Position numbers and translations under genes: made by a program
NCBI GenBank assembly: GCA_026182355.1
Contig: JAPFBL010000008.1
Coordinates: 2,357,501-2,421,500, forward strand
Reading direction: 5' to 3'
DNA: 64,000 nt
DNA from: Hermatobates lingyangjiaoensis
Taxonomy: Eukaryota; Arthropoda; Insecta; Hemiptera; Hermatobatidae
Shown: piece by piece, positions 9,805 through 22,114 of the stretch
How positions within the stretch are numbered: the stretch's first letter is position 1
Layout: every line of letters begins with the position of its first letter
Notes under the pieces: generated by a model
The model's input: only the letters and a program-made list of their open reading frames with translations
What the model was told of the DNA's origin: nothing
Databases searched by the model: none

Positions 9805-12640
9805 TACACCTCACCTATCTGATCGAGCACCACAGATGCCATTGGATAAATAACATAGTGCGCCCTACTGTTCTTAATATGAATAACAGCACACTTCACC
9901 TACAAATATTAGAGATATTTTATTAAAAATAAATTCCCTTCACTGAGTTGTCCAGTTAACTAAATATTTCTTATTCCAAATTTTGGAAATATCGACCTTA
10001 GTTCTAAACCTATCAATAACAATTCTGTTAGTTGACCCACTGAGCACTTGGAAGCGCTATTGAGTTTTCAGGATTTTATCTATATTTTATCACCTCTTAT
10101 CATTGCGTAGTTGTATTATTATCTAATTTTATACTAGTAGTTGTAAACTTTAAATGTTTAAACCTGAGGATTGTGGAGGGGTCGAAAAATTGATTTGTTA
10201 AATCTGTTTTAGTGTTAAAAGTGCTTACTATGTCTCTAGGTGATTTACTTGATTTGTTGAACGTTAATGCAGAGCCTCTCTAGTTCTAAATTATATTTGT
10301 ATTGAAGAAAATTTGCTGTATATATATATATATATGGTCGAACATTTTTCCTGTTTTAATTCTTTCAGACTTACTCCAATATCTGATTGAATGTTTTCAA
10401 TGCTAATTTTATAATAGTTATTAATTTTACTTTTAATTTTATTTTTCATTGAAAATGGTTTAGGATGACCAAAATCAGTCTGTACATTAAGTAAAAAGTG
10501 ATAGTTATAAAATAATAATAAAACTCTATGAATGACAAAACCAAATGTTTGGTGAATTGATTTAGTAACTCTTCCCTGTCATTGGCTCGGAAATATCATT
10601 TGTTATAGGAAAGGGTAATGATGATAGACGATATAGGGATGTAGGTATAAGGCGATTTAACCATATAACAAGCTTTTTTAATAAACAACAAGTTTTCAAA
10701 AATGTGTAATCTATAATTAAGTATAAGTATAGGTTCTATTAACTTGATATGTATGATACAAAGTAACTTGAAATAAGACTGGTTGAATACCGATACGCTA
10801 TAATGCAGTAAAGATTATGTTAGAAATAGAAAAATGGTAGAACCAAGGCTCTGAGGGTAAACAAGAGCAGGTTGTATTGTAGAAGACAGGCATTAAGGAG
10901 ACTGGCCTGGGATTACTCGGTGACTAACTGGACCCGGTCTAATAGGATATCGGTCTAAATCTGGTACCTAAGCGGATTTACACGAGGTCTAAACTTTAAA
11001 CCAAAACCACTGCCTCCAACCCCACTTTCAATACGTCCTCAAAAACAAGGGCTTTCAAATGTTTCTCAAACAGAAAGACACTAAGCACAATCCGCTTGTT
11101 CTTGTCGATATGGCAATTTATTAATATGAATGTATATAGAACTGTCTTATTTGGTGCTTATGGCTAACACTAACAATAAGCCTTGCGAGTGTCTTACTTT
11201 CAGGACAGCTCATGTAAAACAGAAACCTCAAAACCTCCAATTCTTTAACAGGATACTTTTAAATATCCCAAATTGGTATTAATAAAAATAAAATAAGTAT
11301 AAACTCTCTAAATAATATAATAAAATACCTTTATGGTGTTAAATTTAAACTTATATATGATCTTTCGTTACTCTTGAACTACTAAGGTTATAGTCTAAGA
11401 GGTAACGTGAACGCCTTTAGCATTGAAGTAGCGAGGTTTGAGTCGTTCTCATAAACCAAAATAGTTTACCTAAGATATGTGATTTACTTGCAATCAGTTT
11501 CTATATAGATAACTCCAGACTTTTTTTTTATTTCTTAATACTCAAAATATTTTAAAATTAACATTTCAGACTGTAAAGTAAAATAGGACTGGATTTTAAC
11601 CTCAACACTGTTCTAAATCCAAAATTTAATCATTGCAGTATTTTGTGACAGTTTTTTTTTTAAAAAATAAAATTTATAGTTTCCATTAAAACGTGGTCAT
11701 TGAAAGAAGGAAATTAATAAGAGATAGGAGAGGTTAAACTTGCGTGACGCTCTCAATTACAGGCCGTAATCGTAGCCTAAATCATTTATTTTTTAATTAA
11801 CTGTCTCCTTTCTAGGCTGAGGGTGGACTTTTTGCCATTTGAAAACAGCCCCTCTACAAAAGCAACCCTTTCTCTACTCTATATTAAAGTCAACCAACCC
11901 TCCCAGACTTCCTTGGACTTTTTTTTTTATCTTTCAATTCAGTGCACCTTAATCTTTTATAATAACTCAGTTATAGCAACACATAACTGGTTCTATTTCT
12001 ATGTACCGCCAACAGAAAACCATAGAAACCATACGAGAAAAAATAGCAAATACCATTACAAAGACGTTTAATATTTTCTTATAGTCAGTTTGTATTTATT
12101 TTAATTATAAAAAAGAACACCGTCTACATTTATGTTCACATATAAATCATATACACATACGAACAGACACACACTTCAAACATACACACACACTAAAACA
12201 AGCAAGCACACACATACATACAACAAATTTTCATAAAACAGTTTACGAGCATCCAAGTCAAATCACGGACGATTTTCGGATAGAGGCTGCGATTACCAAC
12301 TCAGGTGGAGATGCCAATAAATGAATAGCTATATTGAAGTGTTTGAAAAATGTGTGTAGGGCATAATATTTGATGAAAGGAATAATAATAAATTAAGGTG
12401 GTCCGGTGCGTATTCTGGTTTTTATTAATGTTAATCCTGTCTTATTATGTTAATAGGGCAATCACCTTGATATTCCACTGGCTATAAATAGGCCATGTCA
12501 AGTACCTACAATTATATGGGCATTTGTATGTTACACATGAAAAAAAAGTAGGAGTCATTCGATAGCTAATAAACCATGCAACTATAATGCTAAATAGATA
12601 ACTAAACAGCCATAATGCGTTAATTTTGCTTGTGTTTCTT
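9805..12640. other. AT-rich sequence without a recognisable gene
   Basis: A moderately GC-rich patch at 10850-11050 has GCGGATTTACACGAGG, loosely echoed at 25065-25085 (TTGGATTTACATGAGCC). It may be a dispersed repeat. Nothing else assignable. Confidence 0.35.
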
Positions 12641-13062
12641 TACCATTCAATTAAACCATGATCAACAGCTTGTATAATCAAGTGCTGTTTGTTTTTTTCA
12701 TGTTCATTGACTTTTCAATGAAACATTATGAACAGCCTGCAGTACTGTTTAATTTCTTCACGTTCCTTGGCCTTTTAATTATTCATTCTATGATGAACTG
12801 CCTTTGATGCTAATTGATTTCATAATGTTACTTAATTATTCAATCATATAATGATAACGAGCTATCATCAAATTTGTTTCATCTTCTCAAGTTCCTCAAT
12901 CTTTTCATCATACCATAATGAAGTGACTGTAGAGCTGTTAGATTTCTTTATATTCTTTGACCTTTCAATAGTTCCACACTTAACACACCACGGAGCTGTT
13001 TGATTTCCCAATGTTCCTGGACCTTTTTTTTACACCATGATGAGAACATGACAGCTTAAAGA
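12640..13062. repeat. Degenerate minisatellite, period about 60-65 bp
   Basis: A TGTTCMTTGACYTTT-like block recurs at about 12701, 12761, 12826, 12890, 12951 and 13011, each followed by TTCAAT..ACCATAATGA..AACAGC-like sequence. Units are heavily diverged. Confidence 0.6.
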
Positions 13063-15665
13063 AACTATTATAGCAATCAGTCCAAGAATGGCAACTTTTA
13101 GGTACCTGGAGAATTTATATCAGTACGAGATAGATCTGTACTCTGGTTTGGCACAGAAAGATGAAAGGATAAAAAATTCACTGAACGTACTATATTTAAG
13201 TAAATATAGTTATATCCAAAGGTAATTTAGTTAGTTCATTTTAATTGTAATAAGTTATAGTAGACCATCTAGATGGAAATGAGATTTTGCAAATATTGAA
13301 TAGAAGACGAGACAAAGTCATCAAGAATAAGTATGTCACTTAGAAGTTTAAGTATTGGCCTATTTTGAGATAATGGCTCGCTTCACAACTTAGCTACTTA
13401 CCTGTATCTCTAACTTTCCTTAAGAGGGCAACCTAATGCAGTTTGTCATATAGAAAGCCTATAAGCTCTGCTCCTTCTGTGCCTCTAAGTCAAACAAGTG
13501 GTTAAAACGAATTTTAAATGTTTACAATAAAATAATAATTATCCAAAATTAAAAGCATTCAAAAGTTCTCCTAATTATGACCTTTTCCAAGAATAATTTT
13601 AAAATCTTTCAAACTTAAAGTAGACAATTAAATGAAAACTTCTTTCTTTTTCTTTTTTATCAAAACTTGAATAAGCGAGTGTTTAATTAAAAATGAATTA
13701 AAGGTCAAGTTAAATGGATTAAGAAATGCAGAAAAAAAGTTAAATTCCACTTAGGTTTTATGGAATACTAAAAACCAGATAAGACAACTGTTTGTGTTGT
13801 ACGAGTAAGTTAAATGCTTACGATACTGTTGCGACACAAGCAGAATAAATATTATATATAATAAAAACTTTTTTAAAGAAAAAAATGTTAAGTTATCTTA
13901 AAGTGGTTCCCCTTTAAGATAACTAAACTTTTTAATCCTGTTTGCTTTTGTATTCTTTTATTGTTTGATCGAAATGTGATTAGTACGAGGGACCTATAAC
14001 TGACTCGTACGACTGACTGGTACGAGGAACCAGTATGTGGTTGAAATGACCAAGCCATTGACCTTATTCTTCCAACATGGTGCTCATTAAATCCTATCCT
14101 CACTTTCTGATTGTTTTACAGTTCTTGTTAGACTAATCTCTCAATTTTTCATGTTGCACATAGATCATGGCTGTTCCATCAGTCTTGGCAGCGAAGGTGA
14201 ACAACGAAGGTAGCACAGGACTTCTATAGTGACTGAAATGAAACAGTGTTTTTAGGTTTGATTTGATAATAATCATGAACCGCCTTATTGTAATCGCTTT
14301 GCAATCACCTACAATGTATTCTAAGGATTCCCTCTCTTCCAGAGTCTGAAAGTTTGAGTAGAGTTAATTAATGCTCGGCTAAGTAGTAGTTAAAATGACA
14401 ATGAGCGGTTAAACATTATACATAAATTTCTAAATCTTTCTTTTGAGGAATTCATTATTTTGATCACAAGTGTAACTTGAGCTAGAATGTGATTTTCTGA
14501 CACTTTTCGCTCACCATGTAAGATGAGCCACCTTAAATCTCCTCCCTCCTCCATCCATTATATAATTGTCACTTGTCGGGTTGTGCGAGAGAGCCTAAGG
14601 CTACACAAGGTTTTTTTTTGTTTCAAAGCTTATTTCAACCTTTCTGTTTCCTTATTTACTTTAATTCCCTTGTATCCAGGTAGTCACATCAGAGTTAACT
14701 TATTTCTACTGATGTTATTATTTTTAATTTTTGAAAGGAATTACCGTTTTTTTACAAACAGACTTTCATTTTCATAGTACCTAGTAGTAGGTTATCCATG
14801 TTTGAACACCATAATACAAGAAATCTGGACACCATTATTGGCCACAATTTATTATGTAAATCTTGTACAAACTAATTATTTATACAACATATTGTTGTAA
14901 TTCATTTCGTAGTTCTTAAATTAAATCATCTATTTAATAGTTCTAATCCATTCAAAATTTTAAGTTAATTCAAACACTAAGAAAGCAGTTTAGAAATAAT
15001 AGCTCTAGCTACTTTAAATATACCGGAAAACAATAGGATTAATAGACACACCTAGGACTGTATAACAGACATTGGGATTAAATAGTTGACCATGTAAATT
15101 TATTAAAACTTTTGTTAGACAATAATGTATCATTAGCTTAAAAATTTCACAAAATATATTATTCATTAGTATTTCCTTTTATAGTTTCAAGAGTTGCTTA
15201 ATATCATATTAACCCATTTAAAAGATATATGGAACAGAATATGTTTTCCTCTGGTGTACATTTATTCGTTACGATATAAAATATTATTTTCAGAAGTAAG
15301 AAGTAAATGTCTAGACAAGCCAACAGTAAACTTCATATTATATAAAACCTATCTAAAAGACCAAATATAAAATATCGAAAGTTTCTGATTTACTTAATGA
15401 AAGACATATTTCACACTGTAAGTGTACTTATCGAACATTGTATAAACAACATCTGTAATTTAAAATAGCTTTGAATTAGCTTTAAAAACGTACAATCTTT
15501 AAGAATGTATGACATTGTAAAGAAGAACACGTAAAAAGATATAGCATAACTCAGTTCTATATTGCGGAAGTAAGATGCAGATGGCTAAGTGTCAAAAGTG
15601 CCCAGGCAGGTGAAACATGGGAACACCAATTACTTCTCCTCCAAATAAGACGGATGTCATTATAT
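13063..15665. other. AT-rich sequence, nothing assignable
   Basis: No supported gene, RNA or repeat. Short ORFs here have no recognisable motif. Confidence 0.4.
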
Positions 15666-15677
15666 ACATGTCAGTTA

Positions 15678-16036
15678 AATCATTAGTTGTGCAATCCGTA
15701 ATTGTGTGGTATTTACTCATTCTGAGGTAAAATGGATAAACCAACAAAAGTCTCCACACGGGTTGGTGTAAGATAAATAAGTAGTATCAGGGCATTTTGA
15801 ATTTTATATAATCTTTTTATTTCATTCTTCATCCCAACCCGTCAGTACCACATCCTTGGGTATGTCTTGAATTCTCTTAATTGAATTTTATTATTTCACT
15901 CTAATTTTTGTAACAATTAAGAATACCAATTTGTATTATAGTGTTGTGATGATGAACACAAAGTGTTCGAAACGCGTTGAATAAAACTTCATTTGTGTGG
16001 AGACTTTTGTTGGTTTATCCATTTTACCTCAGAATG
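15678..16036. mobile_element. Palindromic PLE-terminus element (family 6) with 12-bp direct repeats
   Basis: Perfect 41-bp inverted arms lie at 15719-15759 and 15995-16035 (ATTCTGAGGTAAAATGG to the TCTCCACAC end). The left end extends outward through GTGTGGTATTTACTC. ACATGTCAGTTA occurs directly at 15666-15677 and 16037-16048 and looks like a target-site duplication, giving the limits used. A hammerhead-like motif lies just inside the right arm. No coding content. Confidence 0.75.
15946..15979 (+). ncRNA. Hammerhead-like motif (family 6)
   Basis: GTGATGA (first core base changed from C to G), T, stem GAACAC-AAA-GTGTTC, GAA, stem III ACGCGT, T. The changed core base suggests loss of activity in this copy. 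Confidence 0.4.
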
Positions 16037-16289
16037 ACATGTCAGTTATGTAATTATTCTTAGTAACATTATTTGTATTTAGTACATCGGTGACTTCATG
16101 ATAATTAGTGTAGACGAGTTCAATGTAGGTAAATAATTTAGCAAAACAACCATTTTTTTTATTTTTGGAACAATAGACTTCAACCACTGCCAATTTTAGT
16201 GTTCAGTATTGACAATTTTTATTTATACGTTATTTTTCTACATTTGAGGAATGTCAGTTCAGGTTATATTGCGTAATGTGTTTACAGTT

Positions 16290-16640
16290 GGTGTTTTACA
16301 AGATTTCATCATTTAGGATCATCATCAGGTGAGTTGGGAGTGGCAGGTGGGACGAAGCATGATTAATAGAGGGCGCGCAGATAGCCGCCAGCCCTAATGA
16401 CTGTCAGCATAAATACTGGACTCCCCTCGATAGTGGCATTTCCTGCCGATAAGAGTCCATATGTCCACCCTGGGCTGTCCAGTCCTACCCCTATACCACT
16501 TCGCTAGTAATTATTGTAACACTCTCTCTCTCTCTCACTCCATATCCATTTGGATTCATCTACATTACTGTCATTTCTCACCTTTCCCTTGTGCGCATAA
16601 TAACCCCTCAATCACCGGGGTTACACTCAAACAAATTGTA
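16290..16640. other. GC-richer leader next to PLE-D
   Basis: It holds a minus-strand hammerhead-like string at about 16303-16330 (CTGATGA, T, GATC, loop, GATGAAATCTTG) and a CT-rich stretch. Similar wording (CCGCTAGCCCT) recurs at 42340-42360. It could be the terminal repeat of PLE-D. This is an inference from position. Confidence 0.3.
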
Positions 16641-17094
16641 TGAATTACACGAAAAAACTGTTTCTAAGACTTACTAGCAGAAACTTACAAGTGCGCATAG
16701 ATACGTCAGGTATTCAAAAGATGATTAAAACTTATTCTATTTTCTATGCAAGTTTTAATAAATTTGTTCCTTCCTTTATTAACAGATGCATGGGAAAAAT
16801 AATCAACAACAAGGAGGGCCTCAAAGTAGTAAGGAGTTCGACTTAATATATGAATACAAATGTATGAATGGGACTGGACACCCAAAGCAATTCATATATT
16901 TTAGAATGACTGTGACCTCCTTGTCAAGTAGACTCACTACGCATTTATCTACCGGAGCACCGAAGGACCACACAAAAGAGTTGCATAACTCACTATTAAC
17001 GAGAGGTATGCTGCTAAATGGTACGGACTTCATAAGTAAAAACTCTGACAGAAATTTACTGCAAATAGCCGAGGCTGTGTTGACAAATTAAATT
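16640..17094 (+). pseudogene. PLE-D endonuclease fragment, divergent PLE lineage
   Basis: The frame at 16786-17091 reads SKEFDLIYEYKC, a short loop, FIYFRMTVTSLSSRLTTHLS, GAPKDHT, then LLNGTDFISKNSDRNLLQIAEA. The pattern (I)Y.YKC...YIGMT.tsLSrRLt.HL..GapK.H matches GIY-YIG endonucleases of a PLE lineage different from PLE-A and PLE-B. The YIGM motif is damaged here (YFRM). The upstream frame (16640-16846) supplies FNKFVPSFINR..GKIINNKEGLK, the linker in a shifted frame. No RT is retained. The relationship to that lineage is from memory of family patterns, not a search. Confidence 0.6.
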
Positions 17095-17159
17095 CAGCCA
17101 GTCTTAAACTGCTAAACGTTCAAAAGAAAAGGAATCCTGAAGCTGTTTAGCTAGTCCAA

Positions 17160-17640
17160 AGCAAAAAAGTCAGCTTGAAAAGAATTTTTCGTTTTACTCT
17201 ATTTTTGTTTAGTTGTTTACTTCTATAGCAATTGAAAAGTCTATGTTTTTTAAAACAAGTTCAAATATATTGAAACAATCCTAAAGATAATTTGAGACAA
17301 ATCGACAAAATGCCACGACGAACATAATATCAAACAATGGAGAACTACTGATAGATGTAAAAATGAAAAATACAAGTTCAAAATATGAAAAGGTTAAAAT
17401 AAATTTTAATAAAAACAATAAGTATGAGCTTCATTTCTCAGGCTCAAAAGTATTAAGTATGAACATTTTTTGCACATTTTTAAAATGTGCCTTAAAAATG
17501 ACAGCGATCCTGTTGAAAATATTATTTAACAACATTAAAATTGTGTAAAATATTTTTTTCTTAAGAAGTATTATTTCTTACTATGAGTCCCGATTTTCAA
17601 CAATAGTTTTCAACAACACAGAAGTGATATTAATAAACTC
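17160..17640. other. AT-rich sequence, nothing assignable
   Basis: Probably 3' flank of the PLE-D remnant. No motif recognised. Confidence 0.3.
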
Positions 17641-17980
17641 AAGTTAGAGATAAGGTAACAAAAGCCCGAGCCCTACCCGGCTCAAAAATAGAAATTTGGG
17701 CTGGGTCGGACCCAGACTTCACTCTAGCTAACTTTTTCATTATATATATAAATATATATATATATAATTCTTTTGGAAGACTCATGGCAGTAATTCTGAC
17801 AAGCGTCACCCGAACTGGAAAACCTGAAACTTTGGAACCTCCAAGATTTGTAACCTCCTTGTTGTCTTGATGTTTTCTATTCATTATGTTAGCTATGTAA
17901 TAATTCGCGACTAGATTGTTTGTAATAATTATTGTTAGTGTTTTTCCTTAAGTTAAGTTGTTTAATCGTCATATTGTAAA

Positions 17981-18015
17981 TCCCTGAAGATGGTCAAAGT
18001 GACCGAAACGTTGGA
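17981..18015 (+). ncRNA. Hammerhead-like motif, well preserved
   Basis: TCC (stem I), CTGAAGA, extra T, stem GGTC-AAAGT-GACC, GAA, stem III ACGT, T, GGA (stem I partner). All three helices can form; the only departure from the textbook core is the extra base after CTGAAGA. Confidence 0.55.
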
Positions 18016-18230
18016 ATAATTTAATGTATAGTTTGTTTGTTTTTAGTTAGGTTTAGAGTGTATTATTCGATTACTACTATGGAACTCAAGAATAAATCTT
18101 TCGGAGAGTTAGTGTTTAGTGTACCTGAAGAGTTAAAAACCAAGTTTAGAAAACTGGAGAAATTAAATAAAAAACGAACGAAAATGAAGATCGGCATACT
18201 CTTTAATAAAATATATATATATATATATAT
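17981..18230 (+). mobile_element. PLE 5' fragment: terminal repeat, start codon, N-terminal coding part
   Basis: A hammerhead-like motif (17981-18015) is followed after about 60 bases by ATG at 18078 and an open frame MELKNKSFGELVFSV, then KFRKLEKLNKKRTK and IGILFNK. The frame ends in (TA)n at about 18210, coding only IYIYI. RT and endonuclease are absent. Hammerhead first, then the start codon, is the order expected at a PLE 5' end. The 3' limit at a TA tract is shared with the fragments at 60.6 and 61.0 kb. Inversely repeated GGGTCGG/CCCGGGTCGGGCT text at 17680-17710 and 18385-18405 may bound a larger foldback. Confidence 0.6.
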
Positions 18231-18299
18231 TATATACACAAAAATATGAATAGATATTAAACTAAGCAATACTAGCTATAAAGTAAATAATAGGGATTA

Positions 18300-19140
18300 A
18301 ACTAATTAGATAATTTAAATTAGATGACCGAGATTTGCTTGGCTGGTGGAGAATAAACTGCAATATATACCAAATTTAACTCGACCTGGCCCCAGCCCGG
18401 GTCGGGCTGAAGTTTTTTGTTCCTATGTTACCTCTAACTCAATTCAGCCGATAGTAAGTACATCGTATGGATATACTTTCGGTACATTGATTGAAATTCT
18501 CTAACTTTGAGCAGCTGCTCTTGGACCTTATTGTGGACTCTAGCAATTAGTAATAGAAACAATTATTGCTTCATTGGACAAAAAAAAATATTATATAATG
18601 AATACAAGTCATCTTGTATGCATGATAGAACTTTAGGTAATATTATGAAGGAGTAACAATTTTCTAAATGAATATGACGTCTTCTCTTGTCATCAGATGC
18701 AACTATAACTGAATCAAGTGACAAGAGAGGCACACTTTCCCAGCTATCACATAGAACGATAAACAATCTTAATCGGCATACAATCTTATTTATATTTAAG
18801 CAAAAAAGTAGAAAAAAAACGCGATGGTAAAAATTAATTAAAATTGTGTTCAATGAAGATTTAAAACAAAAATAAAATGCGCTACATAATTTAGCATTAT
18901 TATATGGTAATAAAAACACCCAATCAGTGTATGCATTTTTCAGAATTAAAAATTGACAGTATTACTGATTGAAAACCAACTGGATGCCAAAAGTACTATT
19001 CAACCAGTTCTAAACTTTCTCAGAGCCTTAAAATAAAATTTTTCATATCTATATATACATTTCTAATTATTGATTAATATATTGACCATATATATACTGT
19101 CATCTTATATATATTATAAATACAGAAGAAATTGATAAAC
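18300..19140. other. AT-rich sequence, nothing assignable
   Basis: No supported gene or RNA. Confidence 0.35.
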
Positions 19141-19516
19141 AAGTACTAAGATCTTTCAACCGTAACAAGCGGTCTTACGTTCAGATCATAAAACCCAATG
19201 AACACTAGATGCATGAAATACAATCTGGTTGAAATTGAGAAAGAGTGGTAATTTCTCAAAAGGATTATTCATCAGTGAAGGATCTAATGGGTTCAGAAGA
19301 GTAGCTGTGCTTGTCACTTTAAAATACACTCTGCCCTCACTCTTCTCAACTCCTCACCAGATGTTTTCAAATGGATCTGAAATGCTTCAGTGGGTTTTTG
19401 ACTCTGACGAAGACCGCTTCTACGGTTGCTCAAGATCTTAGTCTGTTTTCCCATTTCTTAATTGTGGTTGATCATTGATTGTTGTTTCAACGTACTTTAT
19501 GTGAAATCTTTATATA
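19141..19516. mobile_element. Palindromic PLE-B-terminus element, diverged
   Basis: The left half is PLE-B tail in minus orientation (AAGATCTTTCAACCG, AACAAGCGGTCTT); the right half is a longer plus copy with CTTCTCAACTCCTCACCAG, TTTTTGACTCTGACGAAG and the tail to GTGAAATCTTTATATA. Many small indels relative to the 47.6- and 50.1-kb copies. Confidence 0.6.
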
Positions 19517-19676
19517 CTATGAAATATACGGTATATGAGAACTAAGTAACATTTCTAGATTATTGATTAATCAATTTTGACCAGAAATCTGTCATCTTCA
19601 GTGTTACACCGTAAGAAGAAATTCATAAAAAGTAAAAATATTTTATTATTTACTCAATACATTGATAGTTCATAAG

Positions 19677-20173
19677 ATAAATTCACTTTAATGGCACTGC
19701 AAAAGTATTAAGAATTATACTCGAAATTAGTTTCATCAGTGAATGGGTTCTCTGGTTCTAAAATGTAGCTGTTTCACTATTAGGATATTATTGATGCATC
19801 TTCCAAACAACAAGTGTTTAAAATGGGAACTGAAATGCTGTAGTGTGGCAGTTTTACTTAAATCGTTGAGCTAGACCTCTAGAGTTATTAAAGACCTTCT
19901 TAATGAGTCAGCAAGGAGCGTCAAGCAATCTTATTTCAAAACAAACTTAACCATACGGATAATGAGAACCGTGAGGTCACAAAGTCAGATCATTATCAAG
20001 CTGAAGAATCTTATGAGTGTACACCGTGGATTACTGAAAAGACTTTTCTATTCAAATGATAGTTCTAAGGAAAAGTTCACTTTAATGGCACTGGCAAAAG
20101 TATTAAGAAGTTAGTACTCGAATAGGTAAGGAATGGGTTTTAGTTTCGCTTTAAAATGTCTTTCACTATTAGG
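19677..20173. repeat. Dispersed direct duplication, about 110 bp, two copies
   Basis: TTCACTTTAATGGCACTG, AAAGTATTAAGAA and CACTATTAGGATATTATTG occur in the same order at 19677-19790 and 20069-20173. A weaker relative is at 24885-24950. Confidence 0.6.
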
Positions 20174-20379
20174 ATATTATTGTCATTTGTGTGAATGCTG
20201 TATGCGTACCTGTACCATGCACTTCAAATATCGAGCAGGCATGCTAGATGTTATTAACTAGCCATGTCAACCGATCAGCAAAACAAGTCTATCGAACAGC
20301 AAAGCAATGCCATGATCTAACTAGTACCGTGATCACAAAGTCAATCATTTAACTAAGGTATGCGATGTAACATTATCTA

Positions 20380-20830
20380 CCTGTAGTCGACCAAGTATCG
20401 ACATTGCAAGCTATGCCTTAATCTACCCGTACCTACCAAGCTATCAGAAGGTCATGCAATTATGATCTTTACCTAGCCGTACCGACCAAGTTATCAACAG
20501 CATTCAATGCCTTATCTACCTGTACCTACCAAGCTATCGAAGGCATGCAATGTCTTAACTACCTGTACCGACCAAGTTATCGACAGCAAGCAATGCCTTA
20601 TCTAACTGTACCGGCCAAGCTATCGAAGGCATGCAATGTCTTAACTACCTGTACCCACCAAGTTATCGACAGCAAGCAATGCATTATCTACCTGTACCCA
20701 CGAAGGCACTAACATTTTGAGACCTTACCTCTTGTTACGACCGAGCTACTGAAGTTTATGATCGTACCTAACTCTACCGACCAAGCTACCTTTATTTGCA
20801 CCTCCAAGCTACCAAGGAGACCTCATTTTC
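20380..20830. repeat. Minisatellite of 43-bp units arranged as an 86-bp dimer
   Basis: ACCGACCAAGTTATCGACAG..CAATGCCTTATCTACCTGT alternates with ACCAAGCTATCGAAGGCATG..GTCTTAACTACCTGT. The second type recurs at 20552 and 20638, an offset of 86. Outer units are diverged. Confidence 0.75.
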
Positions 20831-20834
20831 TTTG

Positions 20835-21590
20835 GTGATAGATACAAAATTATTATAGTTTCTTTTATGTTCCAGAAACTGATATAAATTAAAATATTAT
20901 CAGTTATATAGAATATTAAAAGCTATACATAATTAAATAACTGAATTCGATATTATTTTTACTCATCAATACTTTCTAGAGTGCTACATACGTGACACGT
21001 ATATCTTTTAAATCATTTAAAATAAATAAATTTGAGAACGGAACGAAAAGAAAGAATTAAACAAATGAATTTATTTAGAGCAAATGAATCTAGGAAGGTG
21101 CTGAGTGATTTTTTATTGGTACAACTGTGCTATTTGTACTCATATGTGGGGAGTAAGGAACCAAATATTAAACATGTCAGAGTCAATTTATCTTGCATTT
21201 ATCAAAACTAAACATATGTTGAATAATTGAATACAAGAGAAGATATGAAATACCGCAAATTGAAATTTCAAGACATTTCACTGCAGCAAGGAGTCACAAA
21301 TCCATTGTCTTGGTGAGTGAGACCAAGATCAATTAGCTTAATCATTAGTCTACATTTGGTATTTACAAAATCAAATGACGCTCATGGATGTCAACAATAA
21401 GTTATCGGCGATATTTACTCATCTCGGGTTAAACAATAAAAGTCATTAAATAAAATGCTTTGTGCTAACAACGTGCTTGAAACGTTTCCTATTGTTGATA
21501 ATTTTATTTATAAAATACATGATCATAAAATTATAGAAAAGTTATATAAGGAGTTAAAAATATACATAAATAACTGAGGGAAAAAACACA
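20835..21590. other. AT-rich sequence, nothing assignable
   Basis: No supported feature. Confidence 0.35.
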
Positions 21591-21594
21591 TACA

Positions 21595-21800
21595 GAGCGA
21601 GAACACTTACTGGATCAATATTTTGAACCATAGTACGTCATTAGGAAGAGAGTAGAAGGTAAGAAGAAGAGGTACGTGCTTTCAGGATTGTCTTCCACCC
21701 ACAATCTTGAACGCACGTAGCTCTTCTTCTTCTTCCCTTCTACTCTCTTCCTGATGACGAACTTCGATTCGAAATATTGATCCAGTCAGTGATCTCATTC
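21595..21800. mobile_element. Palindromic PLE-terminus element (family 8)
   Basis: ACTGGATCAATATTTTGAA and GAAGAGAGTAGAAG on the left are mirrored on the right, with ACGTGC/GCACGT near the centre. The right half has a hammerhead-like motif. No coding content. Confidence 0.65.
21747..21782 (+). ncRNA. Hammerhead-like motif (family 8)
   Basis: TTC, CTGATGA (canonical box), extra C, stem GAA-CTTCGA-TTC, GAA, stem III ATAT, T, GA. A textbook CTGATGA box in a family unrelated in sequence to PLE-A or PLE-B. Confidence 0.5.
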
Positions 21801-22114
21801 TTTATTTGTTTTTTTATTTATTTATCTCTCCGGTTTGGACTGTTTAGTATTTTTATTTATATGTATATCATATCAATGATCAAACCACAATATAAAATGG
21901 AAAAAAAAAGACTAAGAGTGGTTGAGAGGTGAGAGGTTGAGATGAGTGGGACAGATAGTGTTTTGTATAAATATACATATCATGTTGTTCTTTTGTAATG
22001 TTGCAAAAATGTAACGTACTAGACACTGTGTAAAGTAACTTCCCCACAGTTTTTAAATATGTAGCGTCGAAAAATTCTGATAAAGAAAAAACAAAACATG
22101 GATACAAAATTCCC

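Noticed and set aside
14523..14777. 84-codon hydrophobic ORF
   Set aside because: Composition follows T-rich DNA; no motif, no neighbours, no sign of coding bias.
18563..18919. 118-codon minus-strand ORF
   Set aside because: Phe/Leu-rich reading of AT-rich DNA without recognisable domain or context.
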